Shown here in pieces: positions 50,359 through 60,115 of a stretch of DNA of 64,000 nt. The position numbers and the translations under genes are program-made. The stretch spans positions 1-64,000 of the forward strand of contig NZ_JACIBY010000006.1 in NCBI RefSeq assembly GCF_014195535.1, written 5' to 3'. Within the stretch, counting starts at the first letter, position 1; each line of letters begins with the position of its first letter. This stretch comes from Runella defluvii. GTDB taxonomy: Bacteria; Bacteroidota; Bacteroidia; Cytophagales; Spirosomataceae. Below the pieces are notes generated by a model. The model saw only the letters and a program-made list of their open reading frames with translations, had not been told where the DNA came from and made no database searches.

Positions 50359-51744
50359 TCAACGCACTTTTTGTTTCCACGTTTGGTACTGAGTGCGCAT
50401 GGTTTCGAGTTGAGAAAGGTAGTTGGCATCCTTGGCCCGATTGATTTTCTCGTCGGGGTCGTTGCGGAGGTCGTAGAGTTCTTCGTAATTGTGCTCAATG
50501 TACTTCATGTATTTCAGGTCGTTGCGTACCACGCCTTCCACCTTGGGCAAACGAGGCGAACCCAGAAACGTGTGCTCGTAGAAAAATGCGTTTCTGGCGA
50601 GTTGTTTTGGCTTTTTCACAAGTTCCGCCAAGTTCACACCTTGCATTTCCGCAGGCACCTTCACTCCCGCCAATTGTAAAATCGTTGGGGCAATGTCGAT
50701 ATTAAGCGCCAATTGGTTGGAGGTCTTTTTACGAAGCTGAGGAGTACGCGGGTCGTACATAATGAGCGGCACCCGAATCGACTCTTCGTGGCCAAACCAT
50801 TTTCCCGACATCCCGTATTCACCCAAATAATAGCCATTATCACCCATAAAAATAATGACGGTATTAGAAGCCAAACCTTTGTCTTGCAAGGTTTTCATCA
50901 TATCTCCAACGACTTCGTCCACGCCGCTAATCAAACGATAATACTGCCGCACGCTTTCTTGGTACATTCGGTTGCCGTCAAACTGAAAATACCAGCGCTC
51001 GCGGGCGATGTTCTTATCGGTTCGGAAAAAATCGGGGAACGATTGCCAGTACTTCGGGTCGGCTTTTTCGGGTTCAGGAATCGAATCGTTGGCGTACATC
51101 GGCTTATAACGTTCTTGAACGATAAACGGGCGCGGGTCGCCGTCTTGAATGTGCGGCGCTTTAAAACTCACCGACAAACAAAACGGCGCATCTGATTGGG
51201 TTTGTGCCAAAAACTGCTGGATGTCGTTGTTGACTTTATCGGTATGGTGAATAAAATTGCCTTGCGCGTCCTTCATTTCGTAATCGGGTTGTGGTTTTTC
51301 CGAACCCGCCCAAAAATCGAAGACATTGCTCGGCTGCGCTTTGGGTTCTCCAACGCCGTATTTGCCAATAAAACCGATTTGATACCCTGCTTTTTTCAAC
51401 AACATTGGGTAAGTATTGGCAAAGGCTGCGGGCTTAAAACTGGTATTAAAATCCTCAATTTTGTGCCTCGACATGTATTGCCCACTCAAAATACTCGCCC
51501 GACTCACGCAGCAAATGGACGTCGTCACATACGCCTTTTTGAAAAGAACGCCGCGCGCGGCAAGTTGATCTAAGTGAGGTGTTTTAATCATTCGATTTCC
51601 CATCGCCCCCAAGGCGTTCCATCGGTGGTCGTCGGTGAGGAGAAAGATGATGTTGGGTCGCGATGTAGAAGAACCCTGCTTAAACGAAAAGAAAGCAAAT
51701 ACGCTCACTACCAAAGGAATAAACCAACGATTGAATAATTTCAT
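50359..51744 (-). CDS. Sulfatase (type I, formylglycine-dependent)
   Basis: About 461 residues from the ATG at 51744 with signal peptide (RWFIPLVVSVFAFFSF). An upstream ATG at 51816 adds an unlikely basic extension. The metal site DD is at 38-39 (FLLTDDHRWNALG). The modification motif is C78-C79-V80-S81-R82 with ASILSG following: C-x-V-S-R instead of the canonical C-x-P-S-R. Later motifs GDNGYYLGEYGMSGKW and HGKW-like residues complete the metal site. It probably removes sulfate from the rhamnose-containing glycan. An anSME or FGE maturase is not in the window. Confidence 0.9.
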   Translation of the reverse strand: MKLFNRWFIPLVVSVFAFFSFKQGSSTSRPNIIFLLTDDHRWNALGAMGNRMIKTPHLDQLAARGVLFKKAYVTTSICCVSRASILSGQYMSRHKIEDFNTSFKPAAFANTYPMLLKKAGYQIGFIGKYGVGEPKAQPSNVFDFWAGSEKPQPDYEMKDAQGNFIHHTDKVNNDIQQFLAQTQSDAPFCLSVSFKAPHIQDGDPRPFIVQERYKPMYANDSIPEPEKADPKYWQSFPDFFRTDKNIARERWYFQFDGNRMYQESVRQYYRLISGVDEVVGDMMKTLQDKGLASNTVIIFMGDNGYYLGEYGMSGKWFGHEESIRVPLIMYDPRTPQLRKKTSNQLALNIDIAPTILQLAGVKVPAEMQGVNLAELVKKPKQLARNAFFYEHTFLGSPRLPKVEGVVRNDLKYMKYIEHNYEELYDLRNDPDEKINRAKDANYLSQLETMRTQYQTWKQKVR

Positions 51745-51879
51745 AGCAGCGCGAGGTAACTTTCCATTAGAAGTAGGCAGATGCCGAATTTTACTTTCGC
51801 TTGGTTTCAAAGACAACTAACTGTTGTTCAACATACGCGTCATTGATTAAAAGACCATTTACTTTTTTTAGCCCTTTAC

Positions 51880-53334
51880 TTAACTACGCATTCCAAGTTG
51901 ATGCAGCAACTGAGCCGCATCACTCCAGTCAATTTCGTGGGGGAGCTTATTGCTTTTAGCAGCTAAGGCAGCTACTGCCCCAGCTGCCTCACCCATTGCA
52001 ACGGCATTGCCCGTAACACGGTAACTGGCATGGGCGGTAAAATCGCCGCTGATACAGCGCCCCGCCATCATAAGCCCATCGACATCTTTGGCAATGAGCG
52101 CTCGTAATGGAATATCATAAGGAATCATCTTGATACCTCCGCGCGAAATGGTTTCTACTTCATTGGTTTTTCGATCAGTAGCATGAATATCCACCCCAAA
52201 AGTAGGGCGTGTGACAGCGTCGGTATGACGAGCCCCCACTACCAAATCTTCTTTCGTAACAGTATAACGCCCCTGAATCCGACGCCCGTCACGGATACCT
52301 ATTTGCTCGGGCGTAGCCACAATTTGCATTCCTTCCCAAGGGCCACCTAGTTTGTTGAGTCCTCTTACGATATTATATACCTCAGCGCGGGCGCGTACAG
52401 TAGCGTCGGTGATTTCGGTAGCGTCAAATGCTTTGATATTATACTCATGATTGACCATAATCATTACCAAATTTTCACGAATCAGAAACAACGTAGGCAT
52501 TCCATAAGAAGGTGTGATACCAGCCCGTTTGATTTCTTTCGCGAAAGCATTGACAGCAGGCACGTGCCAATTAGCCCGTTCTCCTTCGTTGGTATAAAAT
52601 GAAATGTATTGTTTGAGTGCAGCGGGGTCTTTTACTACTGCCAAGACATTGAGAGTCAGAGGCTGACAGGGACAAGTATCACCGCCTTTTCCAATTTCCC
52701 AAGCGTTACCCGCTTGCGCACCAAGATCACCGTCTCCAGTCGCATCAATAAACACTTTGGCCTTCCATGCCTCTCGTCCCGACTTTGATTCTGTAATGGC
52801 GGTGGTGAGGCGTTTTTTATCTCGATAAGCGGCCGCTACTCGCGTATGCAATAAAAACTTCACCCCCGCTTCTTGACACATTTCTTCCAAAAGCAGCTTC
52901 ATTTCGTCGGGATGATACACAAACTGATCGGCGATTTTGTTACGGCGAGCATCTCTTTCGTCGAGTTTAGCCTTGATTTCTTTGGTCAAGCCAGGTTTAT
53001 TAAAATCAAAGATATAAGTAAGAAGCCCTGCCGTCCATACACCGCCTAAACAACCGTGAATTTCGATAAGCTGGGTTTTGGCACCCGCCCTTGCAGCAGT
53101 GATAGCCGCTGATACGCCCGCAGGCCCCGCCCCACAAACCATCACATCTACTTCATCTTTGATAGGTAAGTTTTGTGCGGGTTCTTTAAATGTATTAGCT
53201 TCTGGGGATGCTGCCTCTGTTTCCTGCGAAAGTAAAGTAGCGGCACTTGTACTGACAATAGCCGATCGTAAAAACTTACGGCGATTGAGATTAAACATGG
53301 AGGATAATGATTCAAAATTATCGTTGGAATTCAT
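51880..53334 (-). CDS. FAD-dependent oxidoreductase with Tat signal
   Basis: A 484-residue FAD_oxidored-family protein. The Tat motif RRKFLR is at residues 18-23 and is followed by a hydrophobic stretch (SAIVSTSAATLL). The FAD site VDVMVCGAGPAGVSAAITAARAG is near residue 61, with IEIHGCLGGVW following, and DATGDGDLGAQAG later. It resembles the oxidoreductases that accompany SusCD pairs in Bacteroidota and Planctomycetes; the substrate (perhaps a sugar) is unknown. It follows SusD by 39 bp. The start is at 53334 or the ATG 12 codons further in. Confidence 0.8.
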   Translation of the reverse strand: MNSNDNFESLSSMFNLNRRKFLRSAIVSTSAATLLSQETEAASPEANTFKEPAQNLPIKDEVDVMVCGAGPAGVSAAITAARAGAKTQLIEIHGCLGGVWTAGLLTYIFDFNKPGLTKEIKAKLDERDARRNKIADQFVYHPDEMKLLLEEMCQEAGVKFLLHTRVAAAYRDKKRLTTAITESKSGREAWKAKVFIDATGDGDLGAQAGNAWEIGKGGDTCPCQPLTLNVLAVVKDPAALKQYISFYTNEGERANWHVPAVNAFAKEIKRAGITPSYGMPTLFLIRENLVMIMVNHEYNIKAFDATEITDATVRARAEVYNIVRGLNKLGGPWEGMQIVATPEQIGIRDGRRIQGRYTVTKEDLVVGARHTDAVTRPTFGVDIHATDRKTNEVETISRGGIKMIPYDIPLRALIAKDVDGLMMAGRCISGDFTAHASYRVTGNAVAMGEAAGAVAALAAKSNKLPHEIDWSDAAQLLHQLGMRS

Positions 53335-53373
53335 GATTTCAATGCTTTGAGTGTGAGGGATTAAATTTATGAC

Positions 53374-54840
53374 CTAATAACCTGGATTTTGGTCTTTTAC
53401 GGGATCGATGGCCGTGTTATAACCCAGTTCGGATACCGCAATAGGCCATAAATAAGTTTTATCAGCAATGGTTTTGCTTTTAGTGGCCATGATGATTTGT
53501 TGTGCTTTGCCCGTACGCTTGAGTTCTAGCCAACGTTTGCCTTCGTATTGAAACTCATAGCCGCGTTCTTTGATCACTAAGTCCAAAAAGGAGTTGGCAT
53601 TGTAGTCAGCCAGCTTGAAGTCAATCGCTGAAGTAGTGGTAGGAACCAAGCCGTAAGCGCGACGATGCACTTGGTTGAGCGCTTCCAAGGCAGCCGCAGT
53701 AGGCCCGTTGGCGGCTTGACTGGCAGCTTCTGCATAAATGAGCAATACATCGGCATAGCGGTACCAAGGCGCGTCGTTGCCCGCACCTGAGCCACCAATT
53801 GCGTCAGGGTCGATGAATTTTTTTGACAAAATCGACGTAGCCCCCAGACCAATGTTCCAAACATACCAAAGTCCTTTTCGGAGGTCTTTGTCGTCCCAGT
53901 TTTTATAAACAGGATTGGTAATGTCGCTGTGATGTCCATAGACACCCCCTCCGCCATGAAGCCGCGTACCAGGATGATTAGTGAGCCAAGGCCAAAGATT
54001 TCCCTGACCTGATTGACGCGAATACTTGAGGTAAAATACTTCTTCGGCAGTCGTAACGACAGTCGGGCCAAAAATCTTTTGGAAGTCTTCAGGTACTTGG
54101 ACAGGCACCAGCGAAAATTTCTTAGAAAGCATTACTTCTTCTGCTTTATCGCGGGCTTCATTGTAGCGTTTGAGTTCCAAATATACGTCGGCGAGTAGCG
54201 TTTTGGCCGCCCATTTAGAGGGGCGGCCTGACTGAGATAGTTGTTCGGGGAGACCTGCTTCTGCTACTTTCAAGTCCGCCAAAATAAGATCATACACTTC
54301 GGCTACGGAATTACGTTTAGCGTTGATATCTGTCATGTTAGCCTCAGTTCTGATAGGTACGCCTCCCCAGTTTCTGACTAAGTGAAAATAGTTAAAAGCC
54401 CGCAAGAACTTTGCTTCGGCTAGGTATTTGTCACTATTAGCTTTGGAAATAGACTTGCCGTTAGGAGCGTTTTTGATGACTAAATTAGCATTGCGAATAC
54501 TCAAATAAAAGCCCTCCCATGCCCCTGCTGTACGGCTAATGTTCACGTTATCGAGCCCTTGAAAATTGTTCAAAACTGCATAACTACCACGTCCGTAAGC
54601 ATAGTCATTGTGGGCTTCTAAAACAGCGATATAAACTCCCATACCACTGGTATTACTACTACGAAGCGGAGTATAAATAGCATTGACAGCGGCTTCTACT
54701 TCGGCTGCTGTGTTGTAGAAAGTTTCGACAGCGAGGGATTTCGGTTCTTCTTTTAGAATACTTTCACAAGAAGATAGCACGCACACCAGTACAAGCAAAA
54801 AGGTGGCTATTTTCGAAAAAACAAAGTATCTTTTTTTCAT
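53374..54840 (-). CDS. SusD/RagB-type nutrient-binding lipoprotein
   Basis: About 488 residues from the ATG at 54840. The lipoprotein signal ends at VLSSC (Cys about residue 24), so it is anchored outside. The SusD fold is indicated by the N-terminal FYNTAAEVEAAVNAIYTPLRSS, the internal AEAKFLRAFNYFHLVRNWGGVPIRTE and the C-terminal NSFLDLVIKERGYEFQYEGKRWLELKRTG. It forms the lid over the SusC transporter encoded directly upstream (44 bp apart) and binds oligosaccharides of the target glycan. Confidence 0.93.
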   Translation of the reverse strand: MKKRYFVFSKIATFLLVLVCVLSSCESILKEEPKSLAVETFYNTAAEVEAAVNAIYTPLRSSNTSGMGVYIAVLEAHNDYAYGRGSYAVLNNFQGLDNVNISRTAGAWEGFYLSIRNANLVIKNAPNGKSISKANSDKYLAEAKFLRAFNYFHLVRNWGGVPIRTEANMTDINAKRNSVAEVYDLILADLKVAEAGLPEQLSQSGRPSKWAAKTLLADVYLELKRYNEARDKAEEVMLSKKFSLVPVQVPEDFQKIFGPTVVTTAEEVFYLKYSRQSGQGNLWPWLTNHPGTRLHGGGGVYGHHSDITNPVYKNWDDKDLRKGLWYVWNIGLGATSILSKKFIDPDAIGGSGAGNDAPWYRYADVLLIYAEAASQAANGPTAAALEALNQVHRRAYGLVPTTTSAIDFKLADYNANSFLDLVIKERGYEFQYEGKRWLELKRTGKAQQIIMATKSKTIADKTYLWPIAVSELGYNTAIDPVKDQNPGY

Positions 54841-54884
54841 TTTGAATATCTTTTTAGGATGCAACATCAACTAGACGACTTCAC

Positions 54885-57800
54885 TCAAAAACCAACCCTC
54901 ACCCCTACCGTCGTGGCTTTGGAGGTGGGATAACTATTGTGATCAAAACCTTGGGCGGTGGAATTAGCCCCCCCATTTGAGTTTACTTCAGGATCCCACC
55001 ATGAGTAGTTGGTAAGGGTAAGGAAGTTTTGAGCGCTGGCATAAATCTGCGCCGACCGCATCCATTTTATTCCCCAATTTTTGAGAGGAAGGTTATAGGA
55101 AATTTGGATATTTTTCAGGCGTAGGTAAGAGCCATCTTCTACAAACCGATTGGAGACATTAGTACGGGTGGTATTGCTCACAATAGGATACTTAGCATTG
55201 GGAGTAGCAGTTGTCCAATGATTGAGATATACTTCACGTGGCATGTTGAGGCCATATCCAAAATCAACCGTGTTGTTGATAGAACTGGTATTAAAAATAT
55301 CATTCCCTTGGATACCTTGTAAAAAGATACTCAATTCAATATTCTTAAACGACCAATTGGAATTGAAACCATAAATAAAATTAGGGTTAGGATTACCAAT
55401 GTAGGTTTTATCTAACACAGTGACCGTGCCATCACCGTTGATATCCTTGTATTTGATTTTGCCTTTATCGTCATAACCATCTTCAATATACCCCCAAAAA
55501 CGCCCTAAAGGTTGGCCTTCACGAAGGATGTTGCGATTGTCAGTGATAGCCGAAATATCTACAAATCCCCCTAAAATATCCTGACCGCCGTAGAGTTTGA
55601 TGATTTTGTTGCGATTAAACGCAATGTTGGTATTAATATTCCACTTCAATGCGCCTGTCAAAACATTAGCGTTCAGTCCTAGCTCAAGCCCCTTATTTTG
55701 TATTTCTCCAATATTTTGAATCGTACTTGTAAAACCCAAAGAAGAAGGTAACTGAACAGTATTGAGTAAATCGCGGGTATTTTTGATGTAATAATCTGCC
55801 GTAATTAGGAAGCGATTGTTGAAGAGACCAATGTCTAAACCAAGATCTTTTTGTTCGGTAGTTTCCCATTTCAAATTGCCTGGAAGGACTGTGCCAGGGG
55901 CATAGGTAGTGAATAGGGCATCATCAAAAACGGTTTTTCCCGAGAAAAGTTGATTGAGTGTGGCATAAGGGCCAATGGCTTGGCTACCCGTTAGGCCCCA
56001 ACTTGCACGAAGTTTTAGATCAGAGATAAAGTTATTATTTTTCAAGAATTCTTCGTTCGAAATACGCCACGCCAAAGCTGCTGACGGAAAATATCCCCAT
56101 TTGTTACCTTCGCTGTATTTGGAAGAGCCATCTACCCGAAAGCTCAAGGTGGCTAAGTACTTGCTATCGTACGAATAATTGAATCGCCCCAAATAAGACA
56201 AAAGCGTGGATTTAGAATAACTAGAAGTAGGAATACCAGGGGTATTGGCGGCGGCCAAGTCGTACGTTTGACTTGTATTACTTAAAAACCCTACTCCATT
56301 TCCTCCCAATGATGTACTCAAAAAATCCTGATACGTAACACCCGCTACGGCCGAGATACTGTGTTTTTGGCCGATAGTTTTGAGATAACTGACGGTATTT
56401 TCGCTCAAAAGACTGGTAAACTGACTCGTGCTAATTCCTGCACTCCCCTGCGAATTAATGTAGTTATTGGTCGTGTAAGAATCGGTACGATCGTCCATAT
56501 TTTCAATTCCACCCGAAACCTTAATGGTCAATTCGGGAATAGGATTATAAATAAAAGCTGCGTTGGTCAATATCCTGTTTCCTTTGGTTTGATTACTTTG
56601 CTCATTAAGAGGGTTCATAGGATTTATGAGCAGAGCACTAATAAAGGAATAAGCAGTACCAAAAACGCGATACGTACCATCATCATTGTAAGGCGAAAGA
56701 ATAGGTGGAGAAGACACCGCTGCCGAAATCAACGATCCCCCACGATTACCACCCTGACTATTTTGGGCTTGGGTCATAATCCGAGTTAGGGTACTGGCTA
56801 GATTAAAAGTAAATTTTTTACTGATGATATGATTGATATTAGTCCGCAGCGAATAACGGTTATAATCACTGCCTCGAATAATACCCTCCTGTCCAAAAGC
56901 ACTTCCTGACACCGCAAATTGTGTTTTTTCATTTCCCCCATTGATGTTGAGTGACATAGTTTTCATAGGAGCCTTCTGAAACACAAAGTCTTGCCAATCA
57001 AAACCTTCACCAAAAGCATCAATTTGTGCCTGTGTGAAATAGGGTCGAATCCCGTCGTTGGTAGCTTGCTCGTTATAAAACGTTGCATACTCGCGAGCAT
57101 TCATCAAGTCTAGTTTTTTTCGGAGTGTTTGTGCACTAAAACTTGTTTCAAAATCCACGTTGGTTTGTCCAGATTTGCCACGTTTGGTGGTAATAATGAC
57201 GACGCCATTGGCACCTCTCGAACCATAAATAGCCGTTGCAGAAGCATCTTTTAGGATTTCGATGTTTTCGATATCAGCGTTGTTGAGTACCGTAGGATTG
57301 CTTCCCGCAATCGGAAAGCCGTCCACCACATAAAGTGGTTCATTGCTTCCTTGAATAGAATTTGTCCCCCGAATCCGTACACTGACGCCCCCTCCTGGCG
57401 CTCCTGTGTTTTGGGTTACTTGCACACCCGCTGCCCGCCCCGACAACGCTTGCAATACGTTGGCCGTCGGAAATGAATTTAATTCTTTGGATTTGACCTG
57501 GGCTACCGACCCCGTCAAATCGCTTTTTTTCACCACACCATACCCCACTACCACCACTTCCTCAAGTGCTTTGGTATCTACTTTGAGTTTGATGTTGATT
57601 TGGGTACGGTTGCCCACTACCTGCTCTTGTGGCTCGTATCCAACAAAACTAAATACCAATACGGCATCGCCATTAGGTACACTGAGGGAAAACTCTCCGT
57701 TGGGGTTGGTGGTAGCACCTCGTTGGGTACCTTTCAGTAAAACACTAACGCCTGGCAGCGGCTCCCCTTTTTCATTGTCCACCACTGTTCCTTTTACGAC

Positions 57801-58229
57801 TTGGTCGGAAGGAACGGTCGCGTTTGGGACTGGTGTGGATATTTCATCGAAAAGAGCGGCTTTTTCTGGCATTTTTTTGCGCAATAAAATCCGTGACCCC
57901 ACCACCTCGTACGAAATTTGAAGAGGCTGCAACAGTTCTTTGAGCACCTCGGAGAGTTTGTTGGTCGTAGCCAATGAGACTTTTTGGTCGGCTCGAATGG
58001 CGTTGGGGCTATACACAAACTTCACCCCAGCTTGTTTTTCGATGGTACTAAATACGCGCTTGATTTCGACCGCCTCAATTTTGAGTGAGATGGTCGTGTT
58101 CAGTACTTCCTGCGCTTTGGTGTCGCGGGCACTGGCCAACCCACAAAACAGGATTAGCATGGCAAGTTGAGTAACCGTCATTCTCATTGCTTTGAGCAAG
58201 AACGCTTTGGTTCGTCCATTTTTTTGCAT
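54885..58229 (-). CDS. SusC/RagA TonB-linked outer-membrane transporter with STN domain
   Basis: About 1114 residues from the ATG at 58229. After the signal peptide (LFCGLASARDTKAQ) an STN domain is present (ISLKIEAVEIKRVFSTIEKQAGVKFVYSPNAIRADQKVS), which couples to the FecR anti-sigma encoded upstream. A CarboxypepD_reg segment (VKGTVVDNEKGEPLPGVSVLLKGTQRG), a TonB box-like region, and the plug (VVVVGYGVVKKSDLTGSV, IRGTNSIQGSNEPLYVVDGFPI) precede the beta-barrel. It imports oligosaccharides with SusD. The STN-FecR-sigma route would induce the locus when substrate binds. Two hairpins lie just before it at 58337-58402. Confidence 0.94.
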   Translation of the reverse strand: MQKNGRTKAFLLKAMRMTVTQLAMLILFCGLASARDTKAQEVLNTTISLKIEAVEIKRVFSTIEKQAGVKFVYSPNAIRADQKVSLATTNKLSEVLKELLQPLQISYEVVGSRILLRKKMPEKAALFDEISTPVPNATVPSDQVVKGTVVDNEKGEPLPGVSVLLKGTQRGATTNPNGEFSLSVPNGDAVLVFSFVGYEPQEQVVGNRTQINIKLKVDTKALEEVVVVGYGVVKKSDLTGSVAQVKSKELNSFPTANVLQALSGRAAGVQVTQNTGAPGGGVSVRIRGTNSIQGSNEPLYVVDGFPIAGSNPTVLNNADIENIEILKDASATAIYGSRGANGVVIITTKRGKSGQTNVDFETSFSAQTLRKKLDLMNAREYATFYNEQATNDGIRPYFTQAQIDAFGEGFDWQDFVFQKAPMKTMSLNINGGNEKTQFAVSGSAFGQEGIIRGSDYNRYSLRTNINHIISKKFTFNLASTLTRIMTQAQNSQGGNRGGSLISAAVSSPPILSPYNDDGTYRVFGTAYSFISALLINPMNPLNEQSNQTKGNRILTNAAFIYNPIPELTIKVSGGIENMDDRTDSYTTNNYINSQGSAGISTSQFTSLLSENTVSYLKTIGQKHSISAVAGVTYQDFLSTSLGGNGVGFLSNTSQTYDLAAANTPGIPTSSYSKSTLLSYLGRFNYSYDSKYLATLSFRVDGSSKYSEGNKWGYFPSAALAWRISNEEFLKNNNFISDLKLRASWGLTGSQAIGPYATLNQLFSGKTVFDDALFTTYAPGTVLPGNLKWETTEQKDLGLDIGLFNNRFLITADYYIKNTRDLLNTVQLPSSLGFTSTIQNIGEIQNKGLELGLNANVLTGALKWNINTNIAFNRNKIIKLYGGQDILGGFVDISAITDNRNILREGQPLGRFWGYIEDGYDDKGKIKYKDINGDGTVTVLDKTYIGNPNPNFIYGFNSNWSFKNIELSIFLQGIQGNDIFNTSSINNTVDFGYGLNMPREVYLNHWTTATPNAKYPIVSNTTRTNVSNRFVEDGSYLRLKNIQISYNLPLKNWGIKWMRSAQIYASAQNFLTLTNYSWWDPEVNSNGGANSTAQGFDHNSYPTSKATTVGVRVGF

Positions 58230-58336
58230 AGTTTTAACATGTTTTTGGTTTAGAAAGACAAAAACTACCCGCGGTGGTGCTTCACGCCAATGAATTTGCA
58301 CCGACCGAACGCCAATTCGGTTGCGGGTCACTCTAG

Positions 58337-58402
58337 GCCGACAGTGTTGCGAGCATTGTCGGCTTTTTTAGACCTTGTAGGTTTTGAAAACCTATAAGGT
58401 CT
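58337..58402. repeat. Two hairpins between fecR and susC
   Basis: GCCGACA (58337-58343) pairs with TGTCGGC (58357-58363), followed on the plus strand by TTTTTT. AGACCTTGTAGGTTTT (58370-58385) pairs with AAAACCTATAAGGTCT (58387-58402) with one mismatch. The second is related to the AAACCTATGAGGTTT repeat at 38575. They lie between the FecR stop and SusC start. They may separate regulatory and structural transcription or stabilise mRNA. Confidence 0.6.
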
Positions 58403-58413
58403 GTTTAAAACGC

Positions 58414-59424
58414 TTACTTACAACCTTCGCCATTGATGAACAAACTGGTACCGCGCTGTTCGTAGGTGGCATTGATTGATTTACAAATTAAGTCGAGTTG
58501 GGTATGGAGTGGGAGTTCGTTCAAATCGGCCGTGAACACACACTGATTAAGGGTTTGGTTTTCAACGATTATTTGTACCCCATACGCATTTTCCAGTTTT
58601 TTGAGGACTTTGGGCAAGGGCGTTTCTTCAAAGACAAACAAAGACGGGGTGGAGGGCACATGAATCACCACGGGCCGTTCGATTAGGCTGGGGGTGAGCT
58701 TCCGAGAGGTTTTATCAAACGTAATTTTTTGGTTCGGGGTCAAAATCACCCCGTTTCGCTGGAGTGGTTTTTTGGTTGAATTTTCATAGACCGATACGCG
58801 CCCCGTCGCTACTACGACCTCAATGGCCTGGGATTCTTCGTACGATTTTACCGTAAAACTTGTCCCAAGTACTTCGGTCACTAACTCGCCAGCGTGTACG
58901 ACAAAGGGCTTGGTTGGGTCGTGTTTTACCTTAAAAAATGCCTCCCCTTTCAGAAAAACACTGCGATTTTTTTGCCCAAAATGCTCAGGATAAGTAACGC
59001 TGCTGTTGGTTTTCAACAGCACAATGCTGCCATCTTCCAGTTTTATTTCTCGCGGATTGGCCGCCGTGTTTTTTACTTCAATGCCGTTGGGGGTTTCTAT
59101 TAGTGGGCTAATCGCCACATCGTTTACGTCTATGCGACGGGTATTCCACCAAAAAACGCCTGCCAAGACAACCACCGATGCCGCCGCTGCCCAGCTCACC
59201 CAACGCCACCGTGGACGAACAATCTCTGCTTCGGGCATCCAAACTGTTTGTTGAATATTTTGCCAAAGCCGTTTTTTAACACCGTTTTTTTCTGGTTCTT
59301 CCAACGTGAGCGATGTATTCTGGAGTAAATGAGCCTGCCAATCATGAATCAGTTTTTCCTCGTCGGGCGTGCAATCCCCCGCGAGGTACTTTTCAAGCAA
59401 CTGATTAAATTCGTGTTGGTTCAT
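58414..59424 (-). CDS. FecR-type anti-sigma factor
   Basis: A 336-residue inner-membrane protein. A cytoplasmic N-terminal region (1-70) is followed by a single membrane helix at about 74-93 (RWVSWAAAASVVVLAGVFWW). The periplasmic FecR domain follows (IKLEDGSIVLLKTNSSVTYPEHFGQKNRSVFLKGEAFFKVKHDPTKPFVVHAGELVTEVLGTSFTVKSY), with DUF4974-like C-terminus (PLPKVLKKLENAYGVQIIVENQTLNQCVFTADL). It senses the STN domain of the adjacent SusC and releases the ECF sigma factor. It starts 31 bp after the sigma gene. Confidence 0.92.
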   Translation of the reverse strand: MNQHEFNQLLEKYLAGDCTPDEEKLIHDWQAHLLQNTSLTLEEPEKNGVKKRLWQNIQQTVWMPEAEIVRPRWRWVSWAAAASVVVLAGVFWWNTRRIDVNDVAISPLIETPNGIEVKNTAANPREIKLEDGSIVLLKTNSSVTYPEHFGQKNRSVFLKGEAFFKVKHDPTKPFVVHAGELVTEVLGTSFTVKSYEESQAIEVVVATGRVSVYENSTKKPLQRNGVILTPNQKITFDKTSRKLTPSLIERPVVIHVPSTPSLFVFEETPLPKVLKKLENAYGVQIIVENQTLNQCVFTADLNELPLHTQLDLICKSINATYEQRGTSLFINGEGCK

Positions 59425-59455
59425 GTGTTTGGTTTGTTATGAAGAAATGGGTGGA

Positions 59456-60013
59456 TTAATTGTCAGAATGAAAAGCTTTCAAATGTTCTTTGAGCACTTT
59501 GAGCGATTTGGTAATGTGATACTCAACCGCCTTTTCGGATAGATTTAATTGCCGAGCGATTTCCTTGACCGATTGGTTTTCGAAGCGACTTAACTTGAAG
59601 ACTTCCACACTTTTTTCGGGCAATTTTTTCATTGCTTCTTCTACAGCTTTCGACAAATCGGCAAATTGGACGCTTTCGTCGGTCGCGTACGACTGGCGGA
59701 TTTCGTTAAAAATCAGGTATTCTTGAAATTTTCGCTGGGTGATTTGCGACTTGATGTAATTGGTGCTCAGGTGCTTGATAGAAACCACCAAATACGCACT
59801 CAAATGACGTATCACACTCACGTGGCGTTTTTGCCAAAGACTTTCAAACAGGTCTTGTACCAATTCTTCTGCTTCTTCGCGGGTGCCTGTTTCGTGGTAG
59901 GCTACTCCCAATAATTTATACCAATAGCGGTTGTATATCTCCTCAAAAGCGCCTTGGCTGTCGCTCCTCAGAAAATCGACTAATTGGTCATCGGAAAAGG
60001 TTTGGTACTTCAT
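59456..60013 (-). CDS. ECF RNA polymerase sigma factor (FecI/RpoE-like)
   Basis: A 185-residue sigma-70 of the ECF family typical of Bacteroidota. Region 2 is about 18-90 (FEEIYNRYWYKLLGVAYHETGTREEAEELVQDLFESLWQKR). Region 4 is about 125-175 (AVEEAMKKLPEKSVEVFKLSRFENQSVKEIARQLNLSEKAVEYHITKSLKVLKEHL). With FecR and the STN-SusC downstream it forms the regulatory part of the PUL. It appears to be the first gene of the unit, and the terminator at 60116-60150 isolates it from the SusD gene on its upstream side. Confidence 0.93.
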   Translation of the reverse strand: MKYQTFSDDQLVDFLRSDSQGAFEEIYNRYWYKLLGVAYHETGTREEAEELVQDLFESLWQKRHVSVIRHLSAYLVVSIKHLSTNYIKSQITQRKFQEYLIFNEIRQSYATDESVQFADLSKAVEEAMKKLPEKSVEVFKLSRFENQSVKEIARQLNLSEKAVEYHITKSLKVLKEHLKAFHSDN

Positions 60014-60115
60014 CGCATGGTGTTCGGTTAGTGTATAGTCAATTAAGTCGTCAAAATCCCTAGAATGATTTTAAAAAATCTTCAAAAATTAATATATACC
60101 CGCCCAACACCACAC

